DNA from: CAYTZA01 sp964442365
GTDB taxonomy: Bacteria > Patescibacteriota > Minisyncoccia > Phycocordibacterales > DAORIS01
Assembly: GCA_964442365.1 (NCBI GenBank)
Contig: CAYTZA010000002.1
Location: 1 to 59,198 of the forward strand
Reading direction: 5' to 3'
DNA: 59,198 nucleotides
The notes beneath the pieces were generated by a model that had not been told where the DNA came from, ran no database searches, and was given only the letters and a program-made list of their open reading frames with translations. The stretch's first letter is position 1; each line of letters opens with the position of its first letter. The position numbers and the translations under genes are program-made. Shown here piece after piece: positions 49,846 to 58,893 of the stretch.

Positions 49846-50673
49846 CTAGTGTGAAAAGAGAATGGTAATTTCATCACGCATGTGTTGTAATTCTTCTGGA
49901 GAGATAATATTTTCTGGTAAAGATATAGATTGATCTTGTAATTGGTGCACAAGAGTAATCCCTTCTGCTATAAGAGCCTGTTTTTGAGTGGTAGAAAGTG
50001 AAGAAAGGCAGGTAATTGGATACAGAGAGTGCTCAACGATGAGATCTTCCAAATTACCTTTTACCGGATAGTTCCATCCAACAAGTTTTAGATTTTCACA
50101 CATAGCATACTCGACAGCGCTTTGAGTAAATTTTGTATTTGTAACAAGCCACCCGTCGGTATATGCACGTTCTTTACCTGCAACCATATGAGTAACCTCT
50201 TTTAAATCATCATGGCGGGCTTTAACATACAAAGCAACTTTTAAATCTGATTTGATACCGACTTCATTGTGAAATTTTACTTCTACAACGATAAGTTCTT
50301 TGTCGTTAAAAGCAACAACATCAACTTCGTGTTGGGTACATGCTCCGTGCATAATCTGATCTGTAAGTACTTGGAAACCTTTAGCTTTAAAAATTTCTGC
50401 AACAAACTTTTCAAAAGGAAATCCTGTTGGACCAAGCTCTGCAATAGCTCTTCGTACTGAATATCTTGTCGCTATACGCCTTTCGGCTGTATGGGCTATA
50501 TCAAGAGCCAAACTATAAATAGCATCTGTCGTGATACCATCATGAATTTTTGACTTAACCTCACGAGCAATTGCTCCAGAAACTTCTTTGTCTGCACCAG
50601 CCATAACAAGTGACGACGCTAATTTTTCTTCACTAAAAAGTTCTTTTTTTCCATTTGCTTTTGTAACGTACAT
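49846..50673 (-). CDS. ATP-cone fused to Mrr-type nuclease
   Basis: 275 aa from the ATG at 50673. Residues 1-90 form an ATP-cone (VTKANGKKELFSEEKLASSL, then RRIATRYSVRRAI), the regulatory nucleotide-binding module of ribonucleotide reductases and NrdR. It is followed by an Mrr-like PD-(D/E)XK domain with HEVDVVAF and VVEVKFH as the catalytic Asp and Glu-x-Lys. The C-terminal 70 residues are helical and may bind DNA. TATAAT lies 6 nt upstream, predicting a leaderless mRNA. Confidence 0.8.
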   Translation of the reverse strand: MYVTKANGKKELFSEEKLASSLVMAGADKEVSGAIAREVKSKIHDGITTDAIYSLALDIAHTAERRIATRYSVRRAIAELGPTGFPFEKFVAEIFKAKGFQVLTDQIMHGACTQHEVDVVAFNDKELIVVEVKFHNEVGIKSDLKVALYVKARHDDLKEVTHMVAGKERAYTDGWLVTNTKFTQSAVEYAMCENLKLVGWNYPVKGNLEDLIVEHSLYPITCLSSLSTTQKQALIAEGITLVHQLQDQSISLPENIISPEELQHMRDEITILFSH

Positions 50674-50694
50674 GTAGACATTATACATAAATAT

Positions 50695-50727
50695 AAAAAA
50701 GACCCCACTATCTTGCGATGTGGGGTC
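50695..50727 (-). terminator. Rho-independent terminator
   Basis: Perfect stem GACCCCAC/GTGGGGTC (50701-50708 and 50720-50727) followed on the minus strand by six T. Ends the 50746-51027 gene just before the ATP-cone nuclease promoter. Confidence 0.92.
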
Positions 50728-50745
50728 AATACGTGTGAGCTGTGT

Positions 50746-51027
50746 TTAGGCAGCCTGTTTTTTTCTTTCGTGATGAAGTTTGAGTCCACCGTGGAAGACC
50801 CGATGTGCCGCTTGATCCTGGAAATAACGACACTTGAGAACCGCTTTCCCTCCTTTGTAAGCGATACTCAGAATGATACCTTCGGGCTTGGAGAGTCCAG
50901 CCTCCTCCAAAATAGTCCGAATGACCTCCACCTTTTTCCGTTCGTTTTCAGAGGAAGAGCACTTCTTCCCCAAAAAACTCCTCTGGTTGCTGGACAGAGG
51001 GAACACAACCTCCTGCATCGTTCGCAT
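50746..51027 (-). CDS. hypothetical protein, SD-type single gene
   Basis: Not recognised; 93 aa, basic, soluble, ending HHERKKQAA. The start at 51027 has AAGGAG 6 nt upstream, sitting in the loop of an AGGC/GCCT hairpin. Promoter 51106-51133 gives a leader of about 70 nt. Own terminator (50695-50727). It looks more GC-rich than its neighbours. Confidence 0.62.
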   Translation of the reverse strand: MRTMQEVVFPLSSNQRSFLGKKCSSSENERKKVEVIRTILEEAGLSKPEGIILSIAYKGGKAVLKCRYFQDQAAHRVFHGGLKLHHERKKQAA

Positions 51028-51105
51028 ACTAGGCTCCTTGCCTTTTGAACCACTGAATCAGCGTAACCCATCGGGCCACGTCCCCTGACTCAGTTCTGGA
51101 TAAAA

Positions 51106-51133
51106 ATGTTACCACTGAATAAACTTAAGTCAA
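51106..51133 (-). promoter_or_regulatory. promoter of the 50746-51027 gene
   Basis: TTGACT (51128-51133), 16-bp spacer, TAACAT (51106-51111) on the minus strand; the -35 lies in the last codons of mnmA. Confidence 0.6.
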
Positions 51134-52216
51134 TACTACTGTGGATATAATACCCCCACCTAAGCACTTTTGTTTATCATAGAATACAACTGATTGACCA
51201 ACTGATACCCCCTCTTGAGGCTTAGAAAAAATAACCTTCAACATATCACCATCTTTTTCAACCTGACAATCTTGCGGTATTTGTCTATATCGTACTCGAG
51301 CATTTATATTTTTGGGTATATCACCACGCAAAACTACAGAATCAAGTAATACCGACTTAGTAGCATGTTTCAAAATATTTTCAGAATTTTTTTGAGAAAC
51401 TGTAATTGTGTTTTTCTCTACATCTTTTGATACAACATAATAAGGGCTATCATTATTGTTTTTAGCATTGATAGTAAAACCGTGTCTTTCTCCTATAGTA
51501 AAAAACCATGCCCCAGTATGTATACCAATCTGATTTCCCTCTGTATCCAAAACAACACCCTCTTTTTGATCTATATAGTGTTTTAAAAAATCTTTCATGT
51601 CTATATCACCCAGAAAACAAATACCCTGACTGTCTTTTTTTTCTGCAGTCCTCAAACCATAAGATCTGGCTAGTTCTCGCACTTGTGTTTTCTGTAGATG
51701 TCCTACAGGAAAAAGAATATTTTTTAAATCTTTTGACAAAAGAGTCCACAAAAAATAACTCTGATCTTTTTCTGTATCGAGTCCTTCATACAAGTTACCA
51801 TCGATACTACGAGCATAATGTCCTGTAGCAATATAATCAGCACCCAAAGCTTGCGCTTGTCTAAAAAAAGATCCAAATTTTATCTCTCTATTACACATCA
51901 CGTCTGGATTTGGTGTTCGTCCTGCTTTATATTCAGAAATCATATAGTCAGCTACGTATTTTTTGTACTCTTCTACACAATCAATTGTTACAAAAGGTAT
52001 ACCAAGACGAGCGGCAACACGCATAGCGTCTCGTCTTTCTTCTTTCCATGTACACGGTAACCAATCAGGTTGCCATGTCTTTATATAAGCCCCAGTGACC
52101 TCATAACCCTGATCTTTGAGTAAAGCAGCGGATACAGAACTATCTACACCACCAGACAAACCAACAAACACCCGCTTACTGGTTTTATCGGAGATATGTT
52201 TTTTTGTTGTAGACAT
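51125..52216 (-). CDS. mnmA: tRNA 2-thiouridylase MnmA
   Basis: 363 aa from the ATG at 52216 (MSTTKKH); a start at 52225 is also possible. PP-loop GLSGGVDSSVSAALL, catalytic cysteines in VMCNREIKFG and GICFLGDIDMKDFL. It thiolates U34 of Lys, Glu and Gln tRNAs. It overlaps the end of mltG by about 32 bp. Confidence 0.96.
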   Translation of the reverse strand: MSTTKKHISDKTSKRVFVGLSGGVDSSVSAALLKDQGYEVTGAYIKTWQPDWLPCTWKEERRDAMRVAARLGIPFVTIDCVEEYKKYVADYMISEYKAGRTPNPDVMCNREIKFGSFFRQAQALGADYIATGHYARSIDGNLYEGLDTEKDQSYFLWTLLSKDLKNILFPVGHLQKTQVRELARSYGLRTAEKKDSQGICFLGDIDMKDFLKHYIDQKEGVVLDTEGNQIGIHTGAWFFTIGERHGFTINAKNNNDSPYYVVSKDVEKNTITVSQKNSENILKHATKSVLLDSVVLRGDIPKNINARVRYRQIPQDCQVEKDGDMLKVIFSKPQEGVSVGQSVVFYDKQKCLGGGIISTVVLT

Positions 52217-53183
52217 GTTCGTCATGAGTAGCGGCATAATACATGACACCATCTCGTCCAGTCAAAAAATAGAGGTACTTTGTTTTCGTAGGAGTAATAG
52301 TTGCCTGTATAGCACCAAGCCCAGGACTCGATATTGGCGTAGGAGGTAATCCTTTATGAACATAGGTATTGTATGGTGAAGTGTCAGCCAAATCAGCACT
52401 AGTGAGTGTGTAAGTTGTCTTACCGTTTATATATACAAAAGCTGTATCAACCTGAAGAGGCATATTGATCGATATTCTTTTCCATAATATACCCGCAACT
52501 ATTTTTCTTGTATCAGCCTGTCGAGCTTCACCCTCAACGATTGATGCCATAGTAATAATTTCTTTTTCAGTTTTTCCAAAAGATTCAAATTGAGCTCTTA
52601 AAGGAGCGATTCTTCTTTCATAGTTTGAGGCAAGGGCTTGGATAACAGTATCAACAGAAACATGAGGAAGAAAAACATATGTATCCGGAAAGAGATAACC
52701 CTCTTTTTCTTTGGTCTTCTCGAGAAATTCTTCTTTTGAAAAACCAGGCAATTGCGAAGCTAATATATCCGACATAACATATCGATTTGTTCCTTCGGGA
52801 ATAGTAACCCTAACAGAATCAATACCGTATGTACCGTGCATAATACGGTATGCTATCGAGACTACGTTTTGTGGATGAGTAAAATAATAAAATCCACGCA
52901 TAATACGCAATTCATCTCCAAAAATAAATACCACACTTCTTAATATAAAGGCCGAACGTACAAAATGCCCATCTTCAAGACGTTGTGATATATCAAGTAA
53001 ATTTTCACCCTGTTTAACTTCAAATATATCTCCTGTTGGGAAATGTCGTGGAGGAGCAATAATACTCCAACAAAAAGCCATAACAATAAAGACAATGCCT
53101 AAAATAATAGCCCCTTTAATCACAAGTGGGTCTTTTGAATATCGTGACCAGACTGTCTTTATATAAGATTTCAAATGAGGCAT
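52185..53183 (-). CDS. mltG: endolytic transglycosylase MltG
   Basis: 332 aa. An N-terminal membrane helix (about 22-43), a LysM-like portion (FEVKQGENLLDISQRL) and the YceG core with the catalytic Glu in ASIVEGEARQ. It cuts nascent glycan strands in the membrane and sets their length. It starts 2 nt after the DUF8128-like gene and overlaps mnmA. Confidence 0.95.
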   Translation of the reverse strand: MPHLKSYIKTVWSRYSKDPLVIKGAIILGIVFIVMAFCWSIIAPPRHFPTGDIFEVKQGENLLDISQRLEDGHFVRSAFILRSVVFIFGDELRIMRGFYYFTHPQNVVSIAYRIMHGTYGIDSVRVTIPEGTNRYVMSDILASQLPGFSKEEFLEKTKEKEGYLFPDTYVFLPHVSVDTVIQALASNYERRIAPLRAQFESFGKTEKEIITMASIVEGEARQADTRKIVAGILWKRISINMPLQVDTAFVYINGKTTYTLTSADLADTSPYNTYVHKGLPPTPISSPGLGAIQATITPTKTKYLYFLTGRDGVMYYAATHDEHVYNKKTYLR

Positions 53184-53185
53184 TG

Positions 53186-54397
53186 TTATATAGGAAGATT
53201 TGCTGGCGGTTCTGATTTCTTAGACATAATACGTGAGAATGTTGGTGTTGAAGCCACGCCTCCTGGGAAGTGAAACATTGTGGCTAATTCTTCAGTACTC
53301 ATAACAAAAGCCTTGCGATGCGAAAGATTAAAAAAGGCTCTGCGTTTAAAATATGAAAGCATATGTGCTCTTTTTTTGTTTAGACGTTTTTCACGAAAAT
53401 CTTGCCATGGATAATCAAAGCTGGTTGTATTTTCTGGTTTAAGAGCATTTAGATTATTTGAATTGTACTGACGAATACTTCCCATAGTACCAGCAATCAT
53501 AAGAGGATTATATTTCGCTTTATCAGATTCAAAATATAAAGCCCTTATACCAACATCGAAAGCTAGTTTTGATGTATTGTGTTCAATTGCAGAAATAATC
53601 TGCTCTTCACCTTTGGTAGCACGACGAGAACTACCAGAAGACTTCTCATCTTTTGGTTTTTCTTTTAATTTATCAAGAATTTTATTCTTTTCAATATCAG
53701 CAAAATACTCCCAATCAACTTTCTTATACCTACCTGTTTTTTTATCTAAAATTCGAGTCTCTTTTTTATGAGCACGAATAATCATCTGTATCCACACTTG
53801 CTGACCTTCTTTTATAGCCCCCAAAAATTCGAGTGTGGCAGTAAGAGGATCTATTTTAAATTCTTCATCTGGATTTTGATCAAGACCATAATCAACATAT
53901 GTTTTTATAGGTAAGGTACTATCTTTTGATTTTATAAACTCAGTAGCCCATATTTGATTTTTAGTTGGATCAAAAACAATACCCTTTGTATAGTCTTCTA
54001 CTTCAAAAACTTCTACGTTTGGATATTGAGCATAAATTTGTGCTTCGATAATATTTTTGTAGCCTTCTTCTGTCCATATAAAAAACCGAACCGTGCCACC
54101 AATCGAAACCATCTCAAGAGAAAACTGTGGACGACTTTTACCTTTAAAGTATCTATCAACAAAAGTACTCTCTCTTCCTGTGATATGAAGTGCTGTTAGT
54201 ATCAACTCCATAGCTAAAGGAGATTTATCAATTACCTGAGGAAGTTTAATCTCCAATAAAATACGTTTATTACTTTGACGAAACTTTGTGCGAGTATAAT
54301 CAACCCACATTTCCCAAGCAATAAAAGCCGCTAGAAGAGGAAGCCATATCGGTGTGGTATACCAAACAAATTCAAACGATTTCCACAACAATTCCAT
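53186..54397 (-). CDS. conserved membrane protein, DUF8128-like
   Basis: 403 aa. One or two N-terminal membrane helices (about 10-30), then a large cytoplasmic region (QVWIQMIIRAH, FFIWTEEGYKNIIEAQIYAQYP in part). Proteins of this look occur in CPR next to VirB4/TraC-like ATPases or cell-wall genes; here mltG follows by 2 nt and no ATPase gene is present. Function unknown. Confidence 0.6.
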   Translation of the reverse strand: MELLWKSFEFVWYTTPIWLPLLAAFIAWEMWVDYTRTKFRQSNKRILLEIKLPQVIDKSPLAMELILTALHITGRESTFVDRYFKGKSRPQFSLEMVSIGGTVRFFIWTEEGYKNIIEAQIYAQYPNVEVFEVEDYTKGIVFDPTKNQIWATEFIKSKDSTLPIKTYVDYGLDQNPDEEFKIDPLTATLEFLGAIKEGQQVWIQMIIRAHKKETRILDKKTGRYKKVDWEYFADIEKNKILDKLKEKPKDEKSSGSSRRATKGEEQIISAIEHNTSKLAFDVGIRALYFESDKAKYNPLMIAGTMGSIRQYNSNNLNALKPENTTSFDYPWQDFREKRLNKKRAHMLSYFKRRAFFNLSHRKAFVMSTEELATMFHFPGGVASTPTFSRIMSKKSEPPANLPI

Positions 54398-54415
54398 AGA
54401 AAGAATTGTAACACA

Positions 54416-55453
54416 CTAAGAAACTATAGAGTAGTTGCCTGCTTTATCCTTCTTGAAAAACTTTTGATTCTGAAGATTAACTAGAATAGTATTTTCTTTT
54501 ACATATCTCTCTTTAAGCACCTTTTCAATAATCTTCTCTTTAGTGAGAGGTCCGTGTTCTACAATAATATTTTTAATAACATCTTTTACAACACCTGATA
54601 GATATCCCCACTCTTTTAGAGCATAGAGTCCTCTTCCAACCAAAACAAAACGAGGATCTTTTATGAGTTCATTGTGCGTAGTGGCAATATGTGCCTTTTT
54701 ACCAAATAGAGCAGTGATCTTTTTAGCTACTTCAGTAAAGTGTATCGGTGATCCATGTTTACGTATTACCAAAAAGGCGTAATCACGCATACCTTTAGCG
54801 TTTATATTTTGAGAATGAGACACCCCCCACTCACCAAGAGGATTCTTTCCTATCTTTCTTGAGATACGGAGCCAACGATGCAAAATCTCTTCTTGTTTGT
54901 ATTCAGTTGCAACATCTTTAACGTGCTCTAAAAAACGATTAATTATATCCGGTTCTGATACGAGATCTTCATCAGAAAGACTTTCGTATAGTTTGTGAAG
55001 TGAACGATGTACTTGTTCGGACAAAGAATCATCAACATGCCAACGATGTTTAAAATGATCATCTTCTTTTACACGCTTAAAGGCATGTCCAAGTGTTAAC
55101 AAAAGATTGATATGATTCTGTGTACTTTTGTCTTTACTTATGTGCTGTAGTAAATCTTCTTCAGTAATTACACCACCAAGTTTTTTAATAAGAACTTCGA
55201 GTTCTTTGAAGATAGCACTTGAGGACTCGAATTCTTTTGACTTACGAATATTAGTTATAGCGTAGTTTTCTATTTGTCGAACACGTTCACGAGTAATACC
55301 ATAGCGCTTACCAATAGCATCAAGAGTCATTTTTTCAGTATCAGCACCAAGACCATATCTAGAAACAATTACATCACGAGCGCGCGGAGGAAGCATGCTC
55401 AAAATTTTCTTCGTCACCTGCTTTGGTTTAAATGAAACTGCTGTGGTGCTCAT
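54416..55453 (-). CDS. sigma region 4 and HARE-HTH regulator
   Basis: 345 aa. The first 75 residues match sigma-70 region 4 (RARDVIVSRYGLG, TLDAIGKRYGITRERVRQIE); regions 1-3 are missing, so it cannot replace a sigma factor alone. The C-terminal half contains a HARE-HTH domain (RDYAFLVIRKHGSPIHFTEVAKKI) like that of RpoE/delta, and a further winged helix (GPLTKEKIIEKVL). Probably binds promoters or RNA polymerase (inference). Expressed in front of DUF8128-mltG-mnmA. Confidence 0.82.
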   Translation of the reverse strand: MSTTAVSFKPKQVTKKILSMLPPRARDVIVSRYGLGADTEKMTLDAIGKRYGITRERVRQIENYAITNIRKSKEFESSSAIFKELEVLIKKLGGVITEEDLLQHISKDKSTQNHINLLLTLGHAFKRVKEDDHFKHRWHVDDSLSEQVHRSLHKLYESLSDEDLVSEPDIINRFLEHVKDVATEYKQEEILHRWLRISRKIGKNPLGEWGVSHSQNINAKGMRDYAFLVIRKHGSPIHFTEVAKKITALFGKKAHIATTHNELIKDPRFVLVGRGLYALKEWGYLSGVVKDVIKNIIVEHGPLTKEKIIEKVLKERYVKENTILVNLQNQKFFKKDKAGNYSIVS

Positions 55454-55508
55454 AAATATATATTTTTATATACTACTATATTTACTATAACTATGCAAAT
55501 ATGTCAAA

Positions 55509-57803
55509 TCATTCATGGATAACTATATTTACAAGTCTACCTTTTACGTAAATAACCTTAATAATCTTTTTTCCGACAATCCATTTTTGTACGTCTGGTA
55601 AAGATTGTGCTCTATCTTTAATAATTTGTTCATCTTCAGAGATTTGTATATCAAGTTCTGATCGAGTTTTTCCATTGATCTGAATCGCTATAGTAGCCTT
55701 ATTTTCTACTATTTTAGAGGGATTATATATAGGCCACGACTCTTGATGAATAGAAGTTTTTTTCTTTTTCATAGATGACCATATCTCTTCTGTTATATGA
55801 GGAGCAAATGGAGCCAGTAACTGAAGAAGGTGTATGTAATACGACTGCGCAAGTTGCTCTTTTTTATCCATTTCATTGACCATAATCATAAGAGCAGATA
55901 CAGCAGTATTAAATTGCATACGTTCTATATCTTCAGATACTTTTCTCATTGTCTTATGAATCACTGTTTCAAGTGAAGCATCAAAAGGAGCCTTCGGTAC
56001 AAGTTTTTCTTGCAAACGCCACACTTTTTCTATAAAACGTCGAACGCCGATCATGTTTTTTGTACTCCAAGTGATCGATTGATCAAAAGGACCCATAAAA
56101 AGTTCGTACAAACGCAAACTATCAGCACCGTAAAGTTTTATAATCTCGTCTGGATTGATAACATTGCCATATCTTTTACTCATTTTGCGACCATCTTCAG
56201 CCATGATAAGACCGACGTGTTGTAAACGTTTAAAGGGCTCCTTATTTGATACTACTCCAATATCGTATAAGAATTTATGCCAAAATCTTGCGTATATAAG
56301 ATGTCGTGTTGCATGTTCAGCTCCTCCTACATAGAGATCAACTTCATTCCAATATTTTTCTTTCTCTGAATCAACAATAACCTTTTTATTTTTTGGATCC
56401 ATATAGCGCAAGTAATACCACGAAGATCCCGCCCACTGAGGCATGGTATTTGATTCTCTTTTCCAAATTTCTTTCCCTCTTTTTACATTGCTCCAACGAG
56501 TAATTCCAGCAAGTGGTGATTCTCCTGTGCCTGTAGGTTCATAGTATTTGACCTTAGGAAGCTCTACTGGTAGTTCTTTCTCTGATACGGGCATAACGGT
56601 GCCATCTGGAGTGTGGAATACTGGTATAGGCTCTCCCCAGTAGCGCTGTCGTGAAAATACCCAATCTCGAAGTTTGTATTTTACTGTTTTAATACCAAAC
56701 TTTGAAATAACTTCTTCTGATGCCTCTGGAGCTTCTTTTACTGGTAATTTATATTTCTCGGCAAACTGAGCGTCTCTTTCATCGTGAGCCGGTACAGCCA
56801 TAACAGCACCAGTACCGTAATCTGCTAGTACATAATCAGCAACCCAGACAGGTATTTCTTCTCCTGTAGCAGGATTAATTGCTTTTATATCTTTTATTTC
56901 TACACCAGTTTTTTCTTTTGTAGTATCCGTTCTTTCTATCTCGGTTTTCTTTTTTGTTCTTTCTATATATTCAATAACTTTAGTATCTTCAGTAAGTTTT
57001 AAAACAAGAGGATGCTCTGGAGCAAGAACAATATACGTCACACCAAAAAGCGTGTCTGCACGAGTAGTAAAAATTTTAATCTTTTCTGTTCTGTCTTTAA
57101 CTGAAAAATCAATCTCTACCCCTTCACTTCTTCCAATCCAATTACGTTGTGATTCTTTAATTGATTCTGGCCAATCTAAAGTATCAATATCAGATAACAA
57201 TCGATCAGCATAATCAGTAATTTTCAATACCCACTGACGCAAAAGCTTTTTTTCTACAGGAGTACCACAACGTTCACAACAACCATTTTCAATATCCTCT
57301 TTTGCAAGAACTGTTTTGTCTACAGGACACCAATCCACAGGCTCATTTGATTCATACGCAAGTCCTTTCTCAAGAAGTTTAAGAAATATCCATTGAGTCC
57401 ATTTGTAATATTTTGGATCTGTGGTGTTTATTTCACGTGACCAATCATAATCAAAACCAATAATTTGAAGTTGCTCTTTGTATCTAGCAACATTCTTTTT
57501 AACTGCCACCACAGGATTTGTTTTTGTTTTAATCGCATAGTTCTCTGCTGGTAAACCAAAAGCATCAAAACCCATAGGGTGAAGTACATTGAAACCTTGC
57601 ATGCGCTTCATGCGTGATACTACATCGGTCGCTATATATCCTTTTGGATGTCCAACATGCAATCCTTCTCCGGATGGGTAAGGAAACATGTCTAACACAT
57701 AGTATTTCGGTTTATTAAGATCGTCAGAAGTTTTGTATATTTTCTTGCGAGCCCAGACTTTCTGCCACTTTTTCTCAATCTGCGCCGGATTATATTCCTT
57801 CAT
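55509..57803 (-). CDS. leuS: leucyl-tRNA synthetase
   Basis: 764 aa, about 100 residues shorter than usual. HVGH (PYPSGEGLHVGHPKGY), editing domain with TTRADTLFGVTYIVLAPEHP and GTGAVMAVPAHDERD, zinc-site cysteines CPVDKTV and CCERCG, and KMSKR in place of KMSKS. All catalytic parts are present. TATACT (57812-57817) lies 8 nt before the ATG, so it has its own leaderless promoter. Confidence 0.96.
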   Translation of the reverse strand: MKEYNPAQIEKKWQKVWARKKIYKTSDDLNKPKYYVLDMFPYPSGEGLHVGHPKGYIATDVVSRMKRMQGFNVLHPMGFDAFGLPAENYAIKTKTNPVVAVKKNVARYKEQLQIIGFDYDWSREINTTDPKYYKWTQWIFLKLLEKGLAYESNEPVDWCPVDKTVLAKEDIENGCCERCGTPVEKKLLRQWVLKITDYADRLLSDIDTLDWPESIKESQRNWIGRSEGVEIDFSVKDRTEKIKIFTTRADTLFGVTYIVLAPEHPLVLKLTEDTKVIEYIERTKKKTEIERTDTTKEKTGVEIKDIKAINPATGEEIPVWVADYVLADYGTGAVMAVPAHDERDAQFAEKYKLPVKEAPEASEEVISKFGIKTVKYKLRDWVFSRQRYWGEPIPVFHTPDGTVMPVSEKELPVELPKVKYYEPTGTGESPLAGITRWSNVKRGKEIWKRESNTMPQWAGSSWYYLRYMDPKNKKVIVDSEKEKYWNEVDLYVGGAEHATRHLIYARFWHKFLYDIGVVSNKEPFKRLQHVGLIMAEDGRKMSKRYGNVINPDEIIKLYGADSLRLYELFMGPFDQSITWSTKNMIGVRRFIEKVWRLQEKLVPKAPFDASLETVIHKTMRKVSEDIERMQFNTAVSALMIMVNEMDKKEQLAQSYYIHLLQLLAPFAPHITEEIWSSMKKKKTSIHQESWPIYNPSKIVENKATIAIQINGKTRSELDIQISEDEQIIKDRAQSLPDVQKWIVGKKIIKVIYVKGRLVNIVIHE

Positions 57804-57817
57804 ATGAATCGAGTATA

Positions 57818-58729
57818 TTAACGAATATTTTTACTAACTGGAGGATATCGTTCTGGATCTATAGTACGAGCAAAACATCGGGTACCGGCATCATGTTGCC
57901 AATTTTCTCCAACAGGTTCAGACATAATTCCACGAGCAGAAAGACTAAAGTTTGCACACAATTCGAAAGAAGTCGGCGAAAGTACTTTGTATGTATAAGA
58001 TTCTTTTGTTTCTGGATCTACAGGAATTACTCCATAATCAGCCAAAGGATCTTTCAAAGCATCGATTGATACTGGTAATACTGATTTTTGTTGCCAAAAA
58101 TTGATTACTCGCCACTGAATTGTTTGCAAATCAGATATTCTCTGATTGTCTAATCTAAGCGATTTTTGAGTAATTGGAGAACCTAGAACATAGAAACCAA
58201 AACCAAGAATAATAAGAACAACGATAACGTCGCTTATCCAAATTGTATTGAATACTGATTTTTTATCTGTAATTCCACGCAAGTTTAAAATATAGTAAGA
58301 AAATACCATACCTGTAATAATCAACACGGCAAGAACTTTCAAAATAAAACCTGTTCCGATCTCACCACCCAAGAAATTGTTAAGTAAAACAACAAGATCA
58401 ATCACCATAACAAGACCTGTAACAAAAAGAGTAAGATATACTGACCAGCGTCTAATCGGTAATTCTTTTTTCTCTGGAGATTTTAAAGTTTCTTTATTGT
58501 TAATCCAACCAAGAATTATATACAAAGGATAAAATACAATAATAGAAGCAATAGCGGTTTTTATTCCTGAAGAATACGGATCAACATAATATGTCGCACG
58601 TATTACATCAGGAAAAAGTGCATCGATTATGCCAAACAAGAGCGTAATCATACTAATCACACTCACATATAGAGCCACCATGATTCCAAGATTTAGAAAA
58701 AAGTCTTTAGGAGTTGTTTTTGTATTCAT
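57818..58729 (-). CDS. DUF5671-type membrane protein with pilin-like tail
   Basis: 303 aa. Five membrane segments (DUF5671 pattern TPKDFFLNLGIMVALYVSVIS at the N terminus, in part) followed by an outside domain (about 195-303) with two cysteines and a sequence like the C-terminal half of type II pseudopilins (LPVSIDALKDPLADYG, TKESYTYKVL). Such proteins are common in CPR; function unknown. The -10 TATTAT lies 23 nt upstream of the ATG. Confidence 0.7.
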   Translation of the reverse strand: MNTKTTPKDFFLNLGIMVALYVSVISMITLLFGIIDALFPDVIRATYYVDPYSSGIKTAIASIIVFYPLYIILGWINNKETLKSPEKKELPIRRWSVYLTLFVTGLVMVIDLVVLLNNFLGGEIGTGFILKVLAVLIITGMVFSYYILNLRGITDKKSVFNTIWISDVIVVLIILGFGFYVLGSPITQKSLRLDNQRISDLQTIQWRVINFWQQKSVLPVSIDALKDPLADYGVIPVDPETKESYTYKVLSPTSFELCANFSLSARGIMSEPVGENWQHDAGTRCFARTIDPERYPPVSKNIR

Positions 58730-58857
58730 AGGTTATGTTTAGTTATGTAGTAATAATAGCAAAACTATACCACGTTAAACATGAAATATGAAATCGTCCT
58801 TCAAATAATTTCTCATCTAACATAAAGATTTAACATCATGGTACAATTTACTTAGAT

Positions 58858-58886
58858 TTGCGTAGCAATTTTATTTAACATATCAT
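58858..58886 (+). promoter_or_regulatory. promoter of the 58894 gene, leaderless type
   Basis: TTGCGT (58858-58863), 17-bp spacer, TATCAT (58881-58886), 7 nt to the ATG at 58894. Confidence 0.65.
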
Positions 58887-58893
58887 TTGACTC

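Noticed and set aside
55509..57803. Broken KMSKS motif in LeuRS as a sign of inactivity
   Set aside because: KMSKR is a tolerated variant and all other catalytic and editing motifs are intact.
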